A stretch of DNA of 24,940 bases from JAIEPT01 sp038217425 (GCA_038217425.1 JBBQPM010000100.1:1-24940), one strand, 5' to 3'. Shown: positions 8,942-17,501, counted from the stretch's first letter. A program made the numbers and translations. The notes: generated by a model from the letters alone, not told the origin.

Positions 8942-10576
8942 CTATTCTTTTACGCCTTGCCGCGTGGCGATGGGGACGTATCCGACTTCCAGACCCTTCG
9001 GCGGGGTCACGACCAGCGCCGAATCGAGGTGCGCCAGCGTGCCGATGGTGGGAGGCGGGAGGTAGTCGCGGTCTTTTGTCCAGGTGCGGTGTAACTTCTC
9101 AACGCGCGCCTGTAAAGTTTCCCGCTCCTTGTCGGTCAGGTCGGCGTTCAGCAACGCCGGTTGGTCGGCGAACCGGTACCAGAAATAGGTCACCGTGCTG
9201 CCGTCGCCGAGTTTCGCCTCGAACGGACCCGCTGCCGGTCCGGGCTTTTTCCAGCAACTGTCCGGCTCGTCCGGTGTGATGTAGGGCTTCGGTTTGGCGG
9301 TCCGCCGCTGCGGGAAAGTCACTTTTCCCAACCCCGTTTCTGCGGGCACGTCCTGCGCCCGCGCCACCACCCATTTCTCCTTGCCCTTCTTGTCCTTCTC
9401 GACGCGGTAGTACTCAGGCAGGGTGAGAAGCGCATCGTCTTTGGTGACGGCGTCATTCGCCCACCTGTAGCCGTAGGTGGCGTCGTCGATGGCGGTGGGC
9501 GTGGCGAACGAATTCCAGGCCAGCGGCACGCGCTTGTCACGCTCGGTCTTCGGCGCGTAGATGCGCCAGGTCGCCCCGCCGCCCCCCTGGAAGGTGTGGA
9601 CGGCAGCTGCCTTCGGGTCGATGATGCCGGACACCTCCTCACCGCCGTCAAACCAGGCTTGCACGCCGTCCCACAGTGCCGCCTTGCTGTATGCAGTGAT
9701 GCGGTGAATGAGCGGCGCATCGCCGTCGGGTCGCGCCGGGAACCGAGTCGGGGCAATGCGGGCGTAAGTGTCGCCCTTCGCGTCCTTCGCCAAGTACGCG
9801 GGGACGTGCTGCGTCTCCATCTGTACCGCCTTGTTCGGCTCGGATGGTCGGGTGTCGAGGAACAGGCCTGCCAGCTTGGGATCATCGACCGACGGCCGCG
9901 ACCAGAAGTACGGTGTGAAGTACGCCACCGGCCCCTTGAAGTTCCCGGTGTTGAGGAACAGGGTCCAGCAGTGGTTGCCGGTTGGCACGTCCTTGCCCCC
10001 GGTCGTCTTCTTGGGTGATGTGAGCGGCAGCGGCAGATACCCGTAGCCGAAGAGTTCCCCGCAGGTGCCCTGCTTCAGGTTCAGGCCGTCCGGTGGCCAC
10101 AGCACCCACGGGCTGAGCTGAACGACGGCGTAATGTCCTTTCGGGTTCTTCCAATCGCGACCCTTACCCGCGCCGGGCCCGTTGGCCCACTCGCTGAAAT
10201 TGAGCGCCACCCCGCCCATGATGAACTTCGGCGTCTCGGTGGCAAACCGCGTGTCCCGCCACCATCCGAGTCCGCCTTCGATGTCCGAGTACAGCTTTTC
10301 CGGCTTCGGTCCGTCGTACTGGGAGAACATCCAGGTGCCGAACAGACCGCTCTGGAACTCCTGCCCGGGGTAGTTCTTCAGCAAGGGCCACGCGGCCACG
10401 TACATCGAGAACCCCGCATTGTACTTGGCATCCACCCTGGCGTGCGGGACAAGCAGGTAGCCGGCCATCTCCGCCTTTTGGGGCGCCACATCATCGAACG
10501 CGAAGCAGGGGGCGTGCCCGAGCCACAGAAGGGCCAGGCACGCGACGCACCAGATTTTGCGGAAAAGATTCGACAT
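8942..10576 (-). CDS. secreted protein of unknown function
   Basis: A 544-residue protein that I do not recognise. It begins with a clear signal peptide (MSNLFRKIWCVACLALLWLG..., cut near residue 27). The mature part is rich in aromatic residues, glycine and proline (WWRDTRF, WVLWPPDGLN, YFTPYFWSRP), with few cysteines, which suggests a beta-rich secreted domain. Near the C-terminus there is a short charged stretch (LTDKERETLQARVEKLHRTW, about 480-500) that may be helical. It lies between the esterases and the dehydratase in the same direction, so it probably serves the same substrate, for instance as a binding protein or hydrolase without known motifs. Gaps of 214 bases upstream and 98 downstream allow internal promoters. 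The RBS is weak. Confidence 0.75.
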   Translation of the reverse strand: MSNLFRKIWCVACLALLWLGHAPCFAFDDVAPQKAEMAGYLLVPHARVDAKYNAGFSMYVAAWPLLKNYPGQEFQSGLFGTWMFSQYDGPKPEKLYSDIEGGLGWWRDTRFATETPKFIMGGVALNFSEWANGPGAGKGRDWKNPKGHYAVVQLSPWVLWPPDGLNLKQGTCGELFGYGYLPLPLTSPKKTTGGKDVPTGNHCWTLFLNTGNFKGPVAYFTPYFWSRPSVDDPKLAGLFLDTRPSEPNKAVQMETQHVPAYLAKDAKGDTYARIAPTRFPARPDGDAPLIHRITAYSKAALWDGVQAWFDGGEEVSGIIDPKAAAVHTFQGGGGATWRIYAPKTERDKRVPLAWNSFATPTAIDDATYGYRWANDAVTKDDALLTLPEYYRVEKDKKGKEKWVVARAQDVPAETGLGKVTFPQRRTAKPKPYITPDEPDSCWKKPGPAAGPFEAKLGDGSTVTYFWYRFADQPALLNADLTDKERETLQARVEKLHRTWTKDRDYLPPPTIGTLAHLDSALVVTPPKGLEVGYVPIATRQGVKE

Positions 10577-10600
10577 GTGAGGTTCCGGTGAGGGAAATCA

Positions 10601-10795
10601 AGTCCCACGTGGTCTGTCGACCAAGAGATTCGGTTTACTGGCGGCTGCGGGCGGAGGCTTGGATTGTTCGAGCAGCGCTTTCAGCCCCTTTACGAGGACG
10701 GGACGCTGGAAAAAGAGAGTCGTCTTTACGCCGGGATCGCTGATGAGGTAATAGAGTTGTCCGGCCGCGCACGGGGGGGACGGACTTGGGTCATT
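10601..10795 (-). pseudogene. protein-like remnant without a start
   Basis: In the 214-base gap after the first-listed SASA gene, one minus-strand frame stays open and reads like protein: AGQLYYLISDPGVKTTLFFQ continues to a proline/alanine-rich end with LLVDRPRGT and a stop. It has no usable start, since it begins just inside the end of the SASA gene in another frame. I cannot assign a family. It may be the 3' scrap of a deleted gene, or a frameshifted old extension of the neighbouring esterase. Confidence 0.3.
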
Positions 10796-11780
10796 TCATA
10801 GCAGGGACCGATGTACACAGCTTCCTCATCGCACGCCCCATCGTCTCGCCGATGAGGTAGTAGGTTTCAGCGTTTGTATTCCAGTGGTATCCCTGCGCCG
10901 TAGGCGAGACCTCCTTCTCCCGCCAGAAATCCCGCGTCCCGACGAACACTACGTTGCCTTGGAATTCCTCGTATTCCGCCACAGCCGCCTGGGCCTTCAT
11001 CAGGGACAGCGCCCGCGGGTGCGTTTCGTTCTTCCCCGTCATCCCGGTCTCGGCTATCACAAACGGTAACTTCTTCACGCCAAGGTCCTTGCGGATGTCG
11101 CGAATGAAGTTGGCCATATTTTTCTCGTACTCGTCATTGAACGCTTGGTTGACGCGGTCGTTCCACCCTTGATGCCAGCCGAACCCGGCAAGTTCGTACT
11201 CGCGACCTTCGAACTCCGGGAACTCCTTCTTGAGGTTGGCCAGTAGGTCTTTCGTCCGCTTGACGATTTCTTTGTAATACGGCCCGACGTCGCCTCCCGA
11301 ACTCGGCGGGCGAAAGTCTTTGGCGAGACTTTTCCCACCCCATGCGAGTTTGACGAGCAGGACGGGTTCCTCGTAAGCATCGCCGACGACCTGACCGAAA
11401 CCGAGTTCCGGGCCGATCCGCTCTTCGTTAGCGCCAAACCCCACCGTGAGTCGCCCCTTACGGCCAAGGAAATGAACCCACACGTCGTCACGCACCGCCC
11501 ACCCGCCATTTTTGCCGAGGAGGTGCTTGAACTTATCCGCCGTCGCTGGTTCTTTGGCGAGGTATTCGAGGCTGCCTTTTCCGCCGTTTCGCTTTGGGTC
11601 GGCATTTACGAACCCATGTCCCTCCATGTTCGACTGGCCGGCGAGAATGAACACCTTGATTGCTTTCCCGCCTGGAAGCTGTGATGAGGTCTTCTGATCT
11701 TCCTCGCTGGCGGGAACGAACGCCGTGAGAAGACAAACGCCAACCAGACCGGCGCGAAGCCGTAACGGAGATAAGTTCAT
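10791..11780 (-). CDS. secreted SASA-family carbohydrate acetylesterase
   Basis: A 329-residue protein with an N-terminal signal peptide (MNLSPLRLRAGLVGVCLLTA..., cut near FVPAS). It belongs to the SASA (sialate O-acetylesterase, SGNH-like) family: block I is FILAGQSNMEGHG with nucleophile Ser50, a central block is GFGWHQGWND, and the C-terminal block GYHWNTNAETYYLIG holds the probable catalytic His299. Family members remove O-acetyl groups from glycans outside the cytoplasm; sialic acid need not be the substrate. GAGG lies eight bases before the ATG. It follows its paralogue by 27 bases, so the pair is surely co-transcribed. The two share block order but differ widely elsewhere, so this is an old duplication or two independent specificities. 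Confidence 0.88.
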   Translation of the reverse strand: MNLSPLRLRAGLVGVCLLTAFVPASEEDQKTSSQLPGGKAIKVFILAGQSNMEGHGFVNADPKRNGGKGSLEYLAKEPATADKFKHLLGKNGGWAVRDDVWVHFLGRKGRLTVGFGANEERIGPELGFGQVVGDAYEEPVLLVKLAWGGKSLAKDFRPPSSGGDVGPYYKEIVKRTKDLLANLKKEFPEFEGREYELAGFGWHQGWNDRVNQAFNDEYEKNMANFIRDIRKDLGVKKLPFVIAETGMTGKNETHPRALSLMKAQAAVAEYEEFQGNVVFVGTRDFWREKEVSPTAQGYHWNTNAETYYLIGETMGRAMRKLCTSVPAMK

Positions 11781-11807
11781 ATCGGCACCTCAAAAATTCC
11801 ACTTCGG

Positions 11808-12920
11808 TTATTTCTGCAACTCCGCCATGGCTCGGCCCAGAGCGTCGCCGACTTCGTAATACGTCTCGGCATTGTGATTGTAATGATATCCCTGATTGTT
11901 CGGAGATTCGCCCGCATCGCGCCAGAACGGCCGAGCGTCAACGGCTTTCACATTGCCCTTGAACTCCGGATACTTCCCCTTACTGCCATCCACTGCGAGT
12001 TGAGCCTCGGCAATTTTCAGGCCTAGGCCTTCGAGACCGGGGTTGCCGCACCCAGTCGCCAGCACGAATTTCGCATGGGGAGCATCGAAGTCTTTGCGCA
12101 GCGACTTGATCAACTGTACAAGATTCTGCTCGTATCGGTGGGCATAGGCCGTGCTCCCCGTATCTCGATGGCCCTGCCACCACACGAAGCCAGCGACCTC
12201 GAAACCCTGTCCCTTGTAGCCGGGATAATACTTGGCCAAATTTTTCAAAACGGCTTTCGCGTGCGCGGTGTCGGCATCGTATTGCCGGCCGGCGTACCAT
12301 GCCACGGGTTTGGGCTCGGCGCCCTTGTCCCAAACCGGTGCGGCGTCCTTATAGCCAGCGTAAACTTTCCCCTCGAACTCGAACCGCTCACTGCCGGGAG
12401 GAAGCAAATCCCAGCCTAACGCGCGATTGCCGATGCACGCCTTCAACAGTAACACCGGCTCGTCGTGGAAATGTCCCATCACGTGCCCAAAGCCCAGCTC
12501 CGGGCCGAACTTGTCTTTCGGAGTCAGCCATTCGTTCCTCACGTCGCCGAACTTTTCCATGTCCTTATAGTCGACCCCGCGTTGATCCATGACGTGGATA
12601 TTCCGCACATCCTGCCGCGTGGTCCATTTGCCGGCGTCGTCCACTAGGTGCGGATACTTGCCCTTCGTTTTGACGAGGTATTCCAGCGAGCCTTTGGTTT
12701 CGGCCCCGCTGACTCGACCGAACCCGAGCATGTTCGATTGGCCCATCATGATGTAGACCTTCACTGGCTTGCTCATGTCCGCCGGTTTGCCGTCCGGATT
12801 GGTAAGCTGCTTGGGCACGTCCGCTGCAACCGCGGAAATCGCGATCATGCCGAGAAATAGAAATGCAAGTGAGAATGCGAACCTCGCTAAACGCGGGCAT
12901 CCTGGAATTGTCTTGGCCAT
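11808..12920 (-). CDS. secreted SASA-family carbohydrate acetylesterase (paralogue)
   Basis: A 370-residue SASA-family esterase and first gene of the minus-strand run. The signal peptide spans about residues 1-35 (FAFSLAFLFLGMIAISAVAA). Block I is VYIMMGQSNMLGFG with nucleophile Ser62. The central block is FVWWQGHRDT and the final block GYHYNHNAETYYEVG with probable catalytic His346. A longer reading from 13088 exists, but it would run through the regulator's operator repeats; GGAG just before the ATG at 12920 and the signal peptide placed there decide the start. The substrate is likely an O-acetylated glycan. The divergent XylR-type regulator begins 166 bases upstream and probably controls this gene. 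Confidence 0.88.
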   Translation of the reverse strand: MAKTIPGCPRLARFAFSLAFLFLGMIAISAVAADVPKQLTNPDGKPADMSKPVKVYIMMGQSNMLGFGRVSGAETKGSLEYLVKTKGKYPHLVDDAGKWTTRQDVRNIHVMDQRGVDYKDMEKFGDVRNEWLTPKDKFGPELGFGHVMGHFHDEPVLLLKACIGNRALGWDLLPPGSERFEFEGKVYAGYKDAAPVWDKGAEPKPVAWYAGRQYDADTAHAKAVLKNLAKYYPGYKGQGFEVAGFVWWQGHRDTGSTAYAHRYEQNLVQLIKSLRKDFDAPHAKFVLATGCGNPGLEGLGLKIAEAQLAVDGSKGKYPEFKGNVKAVDARPFWRDAGESPNNQGYHYNHNAETYYEVGDALGRAMAELQK

Positions 12921-13043
12921 GGCTTCTCCGGAACATAAGGATCCGCGAAAAAACAAACTGGTCAAGTTCACCGCCTCTGCGGAGCTACACGGGCAACTTG
13001 CCGCCAGCCTTGTTAGTCGCCATAGTAGTCTAACCAGAAGCAG

Positions 13044-13085
13044 CATCGGTTTTCGGAAAATCGCCATCGTTTTACGGAAATAGGC
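13044..13085. promoter_or_regulatory. two tandem 21-bp direct repeats, candidate XylR-type operator
   Basis: Two head-to-tail copies of about 21 bases (13044-13064 and 13065-13085) share CATCG, a TTTT(A/C)CGGAAA core and closely matching flanks. They end one base before the regulator's ATG. The 21-base period equals two helical turns, the geometry expected for an AraC-type DNA-binding dimer. The position suggests autoregulation and control of the divergent esterase operon. The same DNA would encode a repeated FRK motif on the other strand, which is a by-product rather than a gene. Confidence 0.55.
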
Positions 13086-13086
13086 C

Positions 13087-14262
13087 ATGACAAAGAAATC
13101 GAGGCGAGTCGCGATTCTGTTGGACCTTCAATGGCCCTACAAACGCCATACAGACATTTTTGCGGGCATTCAGGAATACGCGGAAGCCCATGACTGGGAT
13201 CCGGTCATTGACGAATTCGCGCATAACACCTTACAAAAGGCCCCGCGGAAAGGGACGCCCTACGACGGCATCATTGCACGAGCCAATTCACTACTCGCGG
13301 AACAGGCAAGCCGCCGAAAGCTGCCAATCGTAAACGTTTGGGCAAGTTCGCCGGTTCGGAATTTGGTTCGGGGAGTGTTTCCCGATTCCGCGGCGGTCGG
13401 CCGTCTGGCGGCGGAGCATTTGCTGGCGCGCGGATTTCGCGCGTTCGGGACGTTGACCGCTTACCACAATGTCGAAAACGCACAGGAAGTCGCGGAGTTC
13501 GCCCGTCTGGTTCGGGAGGCCGGCTTCACTTGCGTTTCGAAGTTGATTCCGCAAAATCCGTGGCAAGATCAAGCCTATTGGCGGAAGACCGAAGAGGAGA
13601 TCGAACAGTGGATGAGCGCTTGGCCGACGATGATCGGGGTGTATGTGGGCTCGGAAGGCTGTGGCCGACTGGTGGCGCAAGCTTGCCATCGGCGCGGTTG
13701 GAAAGTGCCATCCGATGTCGCCATCATCGCCGGAAAAAACCAAGAAACCCTGTGCGAACATCCCCGCCCTTCGCTCACGAGCGTCGAAATCGGATACAAG
13801 CGAATCGGCTATGAAGCCGCTCGACTTCTGGATCAATGGATGCAAGGAAAGACTCCGCCGAAAGAGCCTATATTGATTCCGCCGCAAGGGTTGGTCGTGC
13901 GCCAATCGACCGATTTTTTGGCTGTCGATAATGATCTGGTTGCCTCCGCGATGCGATTCATCTCCGCTCACAGCCACCGCCCCATTGGGCCCACTGATGT
14001 CGCAAGGGCGATTGGCGTGGAAACGCGAACCTTGCAAAACTATTTTCGCCGGGTGGTCGATCGCCCGATTGCCGCCGAGATTCGGCGAGTGCGCATCGAG
14101 CGCGCCAAGCGTGAACTGGCCCAAAGCGACCGGCGGCTTTCCGAGATCGCGCGCGACGTCGGCTTTGGCGAATCAATTCGCATGTGTGAAATTTTTCGCC
14201 GGGAATTGGGCATGACTCCCAGCGATTACCGCAATCAACGGCAAGGCCGGCATAGCACGTGA
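13087..14262 (+). CDS. XylR-like transcriptional regulator (LacI-type sensor plus AraC-type HTH)
   Basis: A 391-residue one-component regulator. Residues 1-275 resemble a LacI-like periplasmic-binding sensor without the LacI N-terminal HTH (RVAILLDLQWPYKRHTDIFAGI at the start; TSVEIGYKRIGYEAARLLDQ before the linker). Residues 283-385 form an AraC double HTH (MRFISAHSHRPIGPTDVARAIGV ... LSEIARDVGFGESIRMCEIFRRELGMTPSDYR). This architecture is that of XylR and is abundant in planctomycetes, where it typically sits next to glycan-use genes. The ligand is unknown; a sugar or other small molecule from the substrate of the divergent operon is likely. The tandem repeats just before its start codon are probable operator sites. 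Confidence 0.9.
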   Translation: MTKKSRRVAILLDLQWPYKRHTDIFAGIQEYAEAHDWDPVIDEFAHNTLQKAPRKGTPYDGIIARANSLLAEQASRRKLPIVNVWASSPVRNLVRGVFPDSAAVGRLAAEHLLARGFRAFGTLTAYHNVENAQEVAEFARLVREAGFTCVSKLIPQNPWQDQAYWRKTEEEIEQWMSAWPTMIGVYVGSEGCGRLVAQACHRRGWKVPSDVAIIAGKNQETLCEHPRPSLTSVEIGYKRIGYEAARLLDQWMQGKTPPKEPILIPPQGLVVRQSTDFLAVDNDLVASAMRFISAHSHRPIGPTDVARAIGVETRTLQNYFRRVVDRPIAAEIRRVRIERAKRELAQSDRRLSEIARDVGFGESIRMCEIFRRELGMTPSDYRNQRQGRHST

Positions 14263-14272
14263 ATAGTTGAAA

Positions 14273-14600
14273 TCACGGCGCAATTGGCGCAACGGGACGT
14301 TTCTCGACGACCTGAAAGCACGCAAGCAACGTTACGTCGTCGAAGTCGCCGTCAATACCACGGTGTGGACGGCGGCCCCCGCGTCCTTGCTGCCGCCGCG
14401 TCCCGAGGGGAGAGGACGACCGTTGATTCGTCTGCGACGTGATCACTTGAAATCGGTTACCGCGGCGGCGGCGAATCTGCCTGCCGACGCCTGGCATGCG
14501 TACCAGTTGCGTGATGGGAGGTGTGGATCGCTGGTGTTCGAGTTTGCCGCGGTGCGGGGTGTGGGCGGTTCGCCGTCGGCATGCGGTTTGCAGCCCTTGT
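14273..14600 (+). mobile_element. IS701-like transposase remnant
   Basis: The frame beginning near RRNWRNGTFLDDLKARKQRY encodes about 90 residues typical of the catalytic middle of IS701/IS4-like DDE transposases (FLDDLKARKQRYVVEV, NTTVW, then a Gly/Arg/Pro-rich loop and LPADAWHAYQLRDG). At about 14550 the frame shifts: continuation VWAVRRRHA is in another frame. The 5' half, the true start and the inverted repeats are missing. It is a dead fragment left between the regulator and the HtrA gene. By chance it is in frame with HtrA, so automatic gene finders may report one chimaeric 518-residue protein. Confidence 0.72.
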
Positions 14601-14686
14601 TTTTTCCTCATGCAGTCGAAGTCTGGGTCCGCCATTGTTCACATCCAGAGAAAACGACGTCTACTCGAAAAGCGGGGAGATTGGTT

Positions 14687-15823
14687 ATGAAGTTTTTTGA
14701 ACACAAATCGGCCCTTCGTCCGATATCTTTACTTTGGCCCATGGTGATAATCGCGGTACTGACTTTGCTGGCTTTGACCTGGCACTGGCGGTTGCAGGAA
14801 TCACCGGAGGGAATCGGTCGTCAAGCAGCGACCAGGGAAATCACCCCGCGAGGCGAGCTGGCAGACGATGAGAAGACGACGATTGCAATTTTCAGAGAAG
14901 TTTCACCTGCAGTTGTGCACATAACGACCTTGTCCGTTAGGCAAGACGCATTTACGCTGGATCTCCAGCAGATACCCAAAGGAACGGGGTCCGGATTTGT
15001 CTGGGACGAGAATGGGCATATCGTAACAAACTATCACGTCATCCAGGGGGCCGATGCTGCCCAAGCTACTTTCGCTGATCAAACCGTCCGGAAGGCTCGA
15101 CTTGTCGGTGCCTATCCGGATCGAGACCTGGCCGTCCTTGCAATCGATGCTCGGAACCTTCGGCTTCAGCCGATCCCGCTCGGAGCGTCTCGAGACCTTC
15201 AAGTAGGACAAAAGGTTTTTGCGATCGGCAATCCCTTCGGGCTGGACCAATCGTTGACGACAGGCGTTGTAAGTGCCTTGGGCCGGCAAATCGAGTCGGT
15301 AAATCGCCGGCCGATCAAAGACATGATTCAGACGGACGCGGCAATAAATCCGGGAAATTCGGGGGGGCCGCTTCTGGACAGCGCCGGCCGATTGATCGGC
15401 GTCAACGCTGCCATCTATAGTCCTTCGGGCGCCTTTGCAGGGATCGGATTCGCTATCCCCGTAGACGAGGTCAATCGTGTGGTACCGCAATTGATTCGGC
15501 ACGGAAAAGTGACGCAGCTGGGCTTTGGCGTTCAATTCGCTCCCGATCAGATTGCCCGTCAACTCGGCCTTAAGGGGCTGCTAGTCCTGCGAGTCGAGCC
15601 TGGCGGCCCGGCGGCCAAAGCCGGAATGCGACCAACTCGCCAAGTCGACGACCATCGGGTTCAGCTAGGCGATGTTATCACCGCGATTGATGGAACGCCG
15701 ATCCGATCCATGAACGATCTTCGTGATGCATTGGAGCAGCGAGAACCGGGACAAATCGTGACCGTCACGATGCTACGAGACGGCAAAGAACACAAGGTTA
15801 AGGTGAACTTGGTAGCGGTTTAG
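14687..15823 (+). CDS. HtrA/DegP-type serine protease with one PDZ domain
   Basis: A 378-residue, membrane-anchored periplasmic protease. A transmembrane anchor (ISLLWPMVIIAVLTLLAL, about 11-28) is followed by a chymotrypsin-fold protease domain with the triad His117 (TNYHVI), Asp147 (DRDLAVL) and Ser225 (NPGNSGGPL). One PDZ domain (about 275-378) holds GGPAAKAGM and GDVITAIDG. This is the layout of DegS or other single-PDZ HtrA proteins for envelope protein quality control. The start was chosen at the ATG with GGGGAG upstream and a following TM anchor; the 140 upstream in-frame residues are transposase debris. Promoter position is unclear because the IS remnant occupies the upstream DNA. Confidence 0.93.
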   Translation: MKFFEHKSALRPISLLWPMVIIAVLTLLALTWHWRLQESPEGIGRQAATREITPRGELADDEKTTIAIFREVSPAVVHITTLSVRQDAFTLDLQQIPKGTGSGFVWDENGHIVTNYHVIQGADAAQATFADQTVRKARLVGAYPDRDLAVLAIDARNLRLQPIPLGASRDLQVGQKVFAIGNPFGLDQSLTTGVVSALGRQIESVNRRPIKDMIQTDAAINPGNSGGPLLDSAGRLIGVNAAIYSPSGAFAGIGFAIPVDEVNRVVPQLIRHGKVTQLGFGVQFAPDQIARQLGLKGLLVLRVEPGGPAAKAGMRPTRQVDDHRVQLGDVITAIDGTPIRSMNDLRDALEQREPGQIVTVTMLRDGKEHKVKVNLVAV

Positions 15824-16442
15824 CCGACGAGCCCGGTCGGGCCTGAGCCACCCCAGTCCATCAGCCAATGAGAACGGCGTTAGCCATAAGACGGAATCCG
15901 GAAGAGACGAAATAGCCAGGTGTTGGAAGCCGGCGTTGGTTGCCAATCTCTCAATGACATCCTTTCCTGCGAGTGCGCGTTGGCGGACGCTGGTCTGCAG
16001 AAAGCTTCTTCACTCCAAATTAAAACCCGTTGGCGATAGACGCCCGCAGGTCCTTTCTCAACATCCAGGGAAGGACGTGTTTGATTTCAGCAAGCTGTCC
16101 AGGCCTTCCTTATTCCAGCGTTCGCAGCGGAACGATGCCGAGGTTGATGCCGTTATAGAAGACGTCGCCGAAGTTCAGGATCGGCCTACCGGTTCCCCCT
16201 CCGTCGCCACACGAACGGTATTGCGTCTTCAGCGAAAGCCGCCAAGAGGCGTCGCAAGGCCCGATCCGTTTCAAAGTTTCCGAATTTTCCGCCCGTGCGG
16301 GCGAGGTCCGCGTTTTCAATCGAACGAATCGGAGATGGTTCTTGCATCAGGGTCCGGCACGCGACACAATGCGCGGTGGGACGGACCACGAGCATCCCAG
16401 CTGGCCTTTCCCCAGGCATCGCAAGAACCACTGGGTGACGTC
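15824..16442. other. 619-base stretch without a supported gene
   Basis: A small hairpin (GCCCG-GT-CGGGC, 15829-15840) follows the HtrA stop but lacks a T-run. Beyond it, open frames exist on both strands. None has a ribosome-binding site or recognisable family. An upstream in-frame extension of Ku from 15936 reads as low-complexity Arg/Pro-rich sequence and is not credible. The stretch may hold worn-out gene fragments and the Ku promoter. Confidence 0.4.
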
Positions 16443-17315
16443 ATGGCTGTTCGTTCGTTGTGGAAAGGCTTTCTCAAGCTCAGCCTCGTATCCGTTGCCG
16501 TGAAGGCGTATAACGCCGCGACCGGCGGGACGGGCATCGCCCTCAACCAACTCCATGCCAAATGCAAAAGTCGCATCCGGTACAAAAAGACGTGTCCCAT
16601 TCATGGCGAAGTTCAAGCAAGCGACATCGTCCACGGGTACGAATACTCCAAGAACCAGTACGTTGAGATCGATACAGCCGAACTCGAGAAGCTCCGGACC
16701 GAAGACGACAAGGCTATCCGCATCGACGTGTTCATCGATCCTGCGTCGCTCGACCCGGTTTATCTCACGGGCAAGAATTACTACTTGCTTCCCGACGGGC
16801 CCGTGGCCAGCCATGCCTTCGGCGTCATTTTTCAAGCGATGAAGAACGACAACCGGTATGCCGTGGCGAAGATCGTCATGCACGACAAGGAGCAGATTGT
16901 TGTACTTCGCCCCTTGGACGGCCTGTTGGTGATGTCGCCGTTGAATTACAGCAGTCAGGTCGCCAGTCCCTCGACTTTCGAAGAAGAGATCCCGCAGGAA
17001 GTAATCAACCCGAGCGAACTCCAGCTTGCGAAGACCCTTATCAAATCCGCCTTCACGCCCAAGTTTGACATGGCCCGCTACAAGGACGAGTACACGGAGA
17101 GGATGAGCCAGTTGATCGAAGCGAAGGTCGCGGGTCAAGAGATTGTCAGCCCGCCCGCCGCGGAACGCGTTCCGGTGATCAACTTGATGGACGCCCTCAA
17201 GAAGAGTTTGGCCCAAAAGGGCGTGCAGGAGCCGACAACGACCAAAAAGCCTCCACGCAAAATGGCTCAGAGCAAAGGGACGGCGTCGGCCGCCAAGAAA
17301 AAGAAGTCATCGTAA
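16443..17315 (+). CDS. ku: Ku, non-homologous end-joining protein
   Basis: A 290-residue bacterial Ku: homodimeric ring that binds DNA double-strand ends and recruits ligase LigD. It starts MAVRSLWKGFLKLSLVSVAV, the classic N-terminus of the Ku beta-barrel. The fold continues through SRIRYKKTCPIHGEV, KTLIKSAFTPKFDMARYKDEYTERM and the predicted bridge and C-terminal regions, ending in a lysine-rich tail (KKPPRKMAQ...AAKKKKSS), which in bacterial Ku aids DNA threading. Length fits. GGTGA precedes the ATG. No LigD is in the window. The next gene has a BRCT domain, another repair-type fold, and the same strand. The 234 bases after Ku hold only a short hairpin and a likely promoter for the next gene. 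Confidence 0.95.
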   Translation: MAVRSLWKGFLKLSLVSVAVKAYNAATGGTGIALNQLHAKCKSRIRYKKTCPIHGEVQASDIVHGYEYSKNQYVEIDTAELEKLRTEDDKAIRIDVFIDPASLDPVYLTGKNYYLLPDGPVASHAFGVIFQAMKNDNRYAVAKIVMHDKEQIVVLRPLDGLLVMSPLNYSSQVASPSTFEEEIPQEVINPSELQLAKTLIKSAFTPKFDMARYKDEYTERMSQLIEAKVAGQEIVSPPAAERVPVINLMDALKKSLAQKGVQEPTTTKKPPRKMAQSKGTASAAKKKKSS

Positions 17316-17501
17316 CTTGGTGCATTCCAAGCTTCTCTCGTTCATCACGCCTATGCTGCCTGCGTCCGGGCAAACCTTCGATTCGGAGCAGTAGGCCTGG
17401 AGCCGATTTGCGTCGTGATCAGCTTGATGCCGGTAGAATGACTTCCAAAGTATGATCTTGGCGATCAAAGAATCTGCCGTGTAAGCTATATTGGGGCGAT
17501 C

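Noticed and set aside
12921..13088. N-terminal extension of the SASA esterase.
   Set aside because: It would place 56 residues before a clear signal peptide and would read through the regulator's operator repeats.
15936..16442. N-terminal extension of Ku by 169 codons.
   Set aside because: It has no family similarity, and the canonical Ku N-terminus begins exactly at the ATG at 16443.
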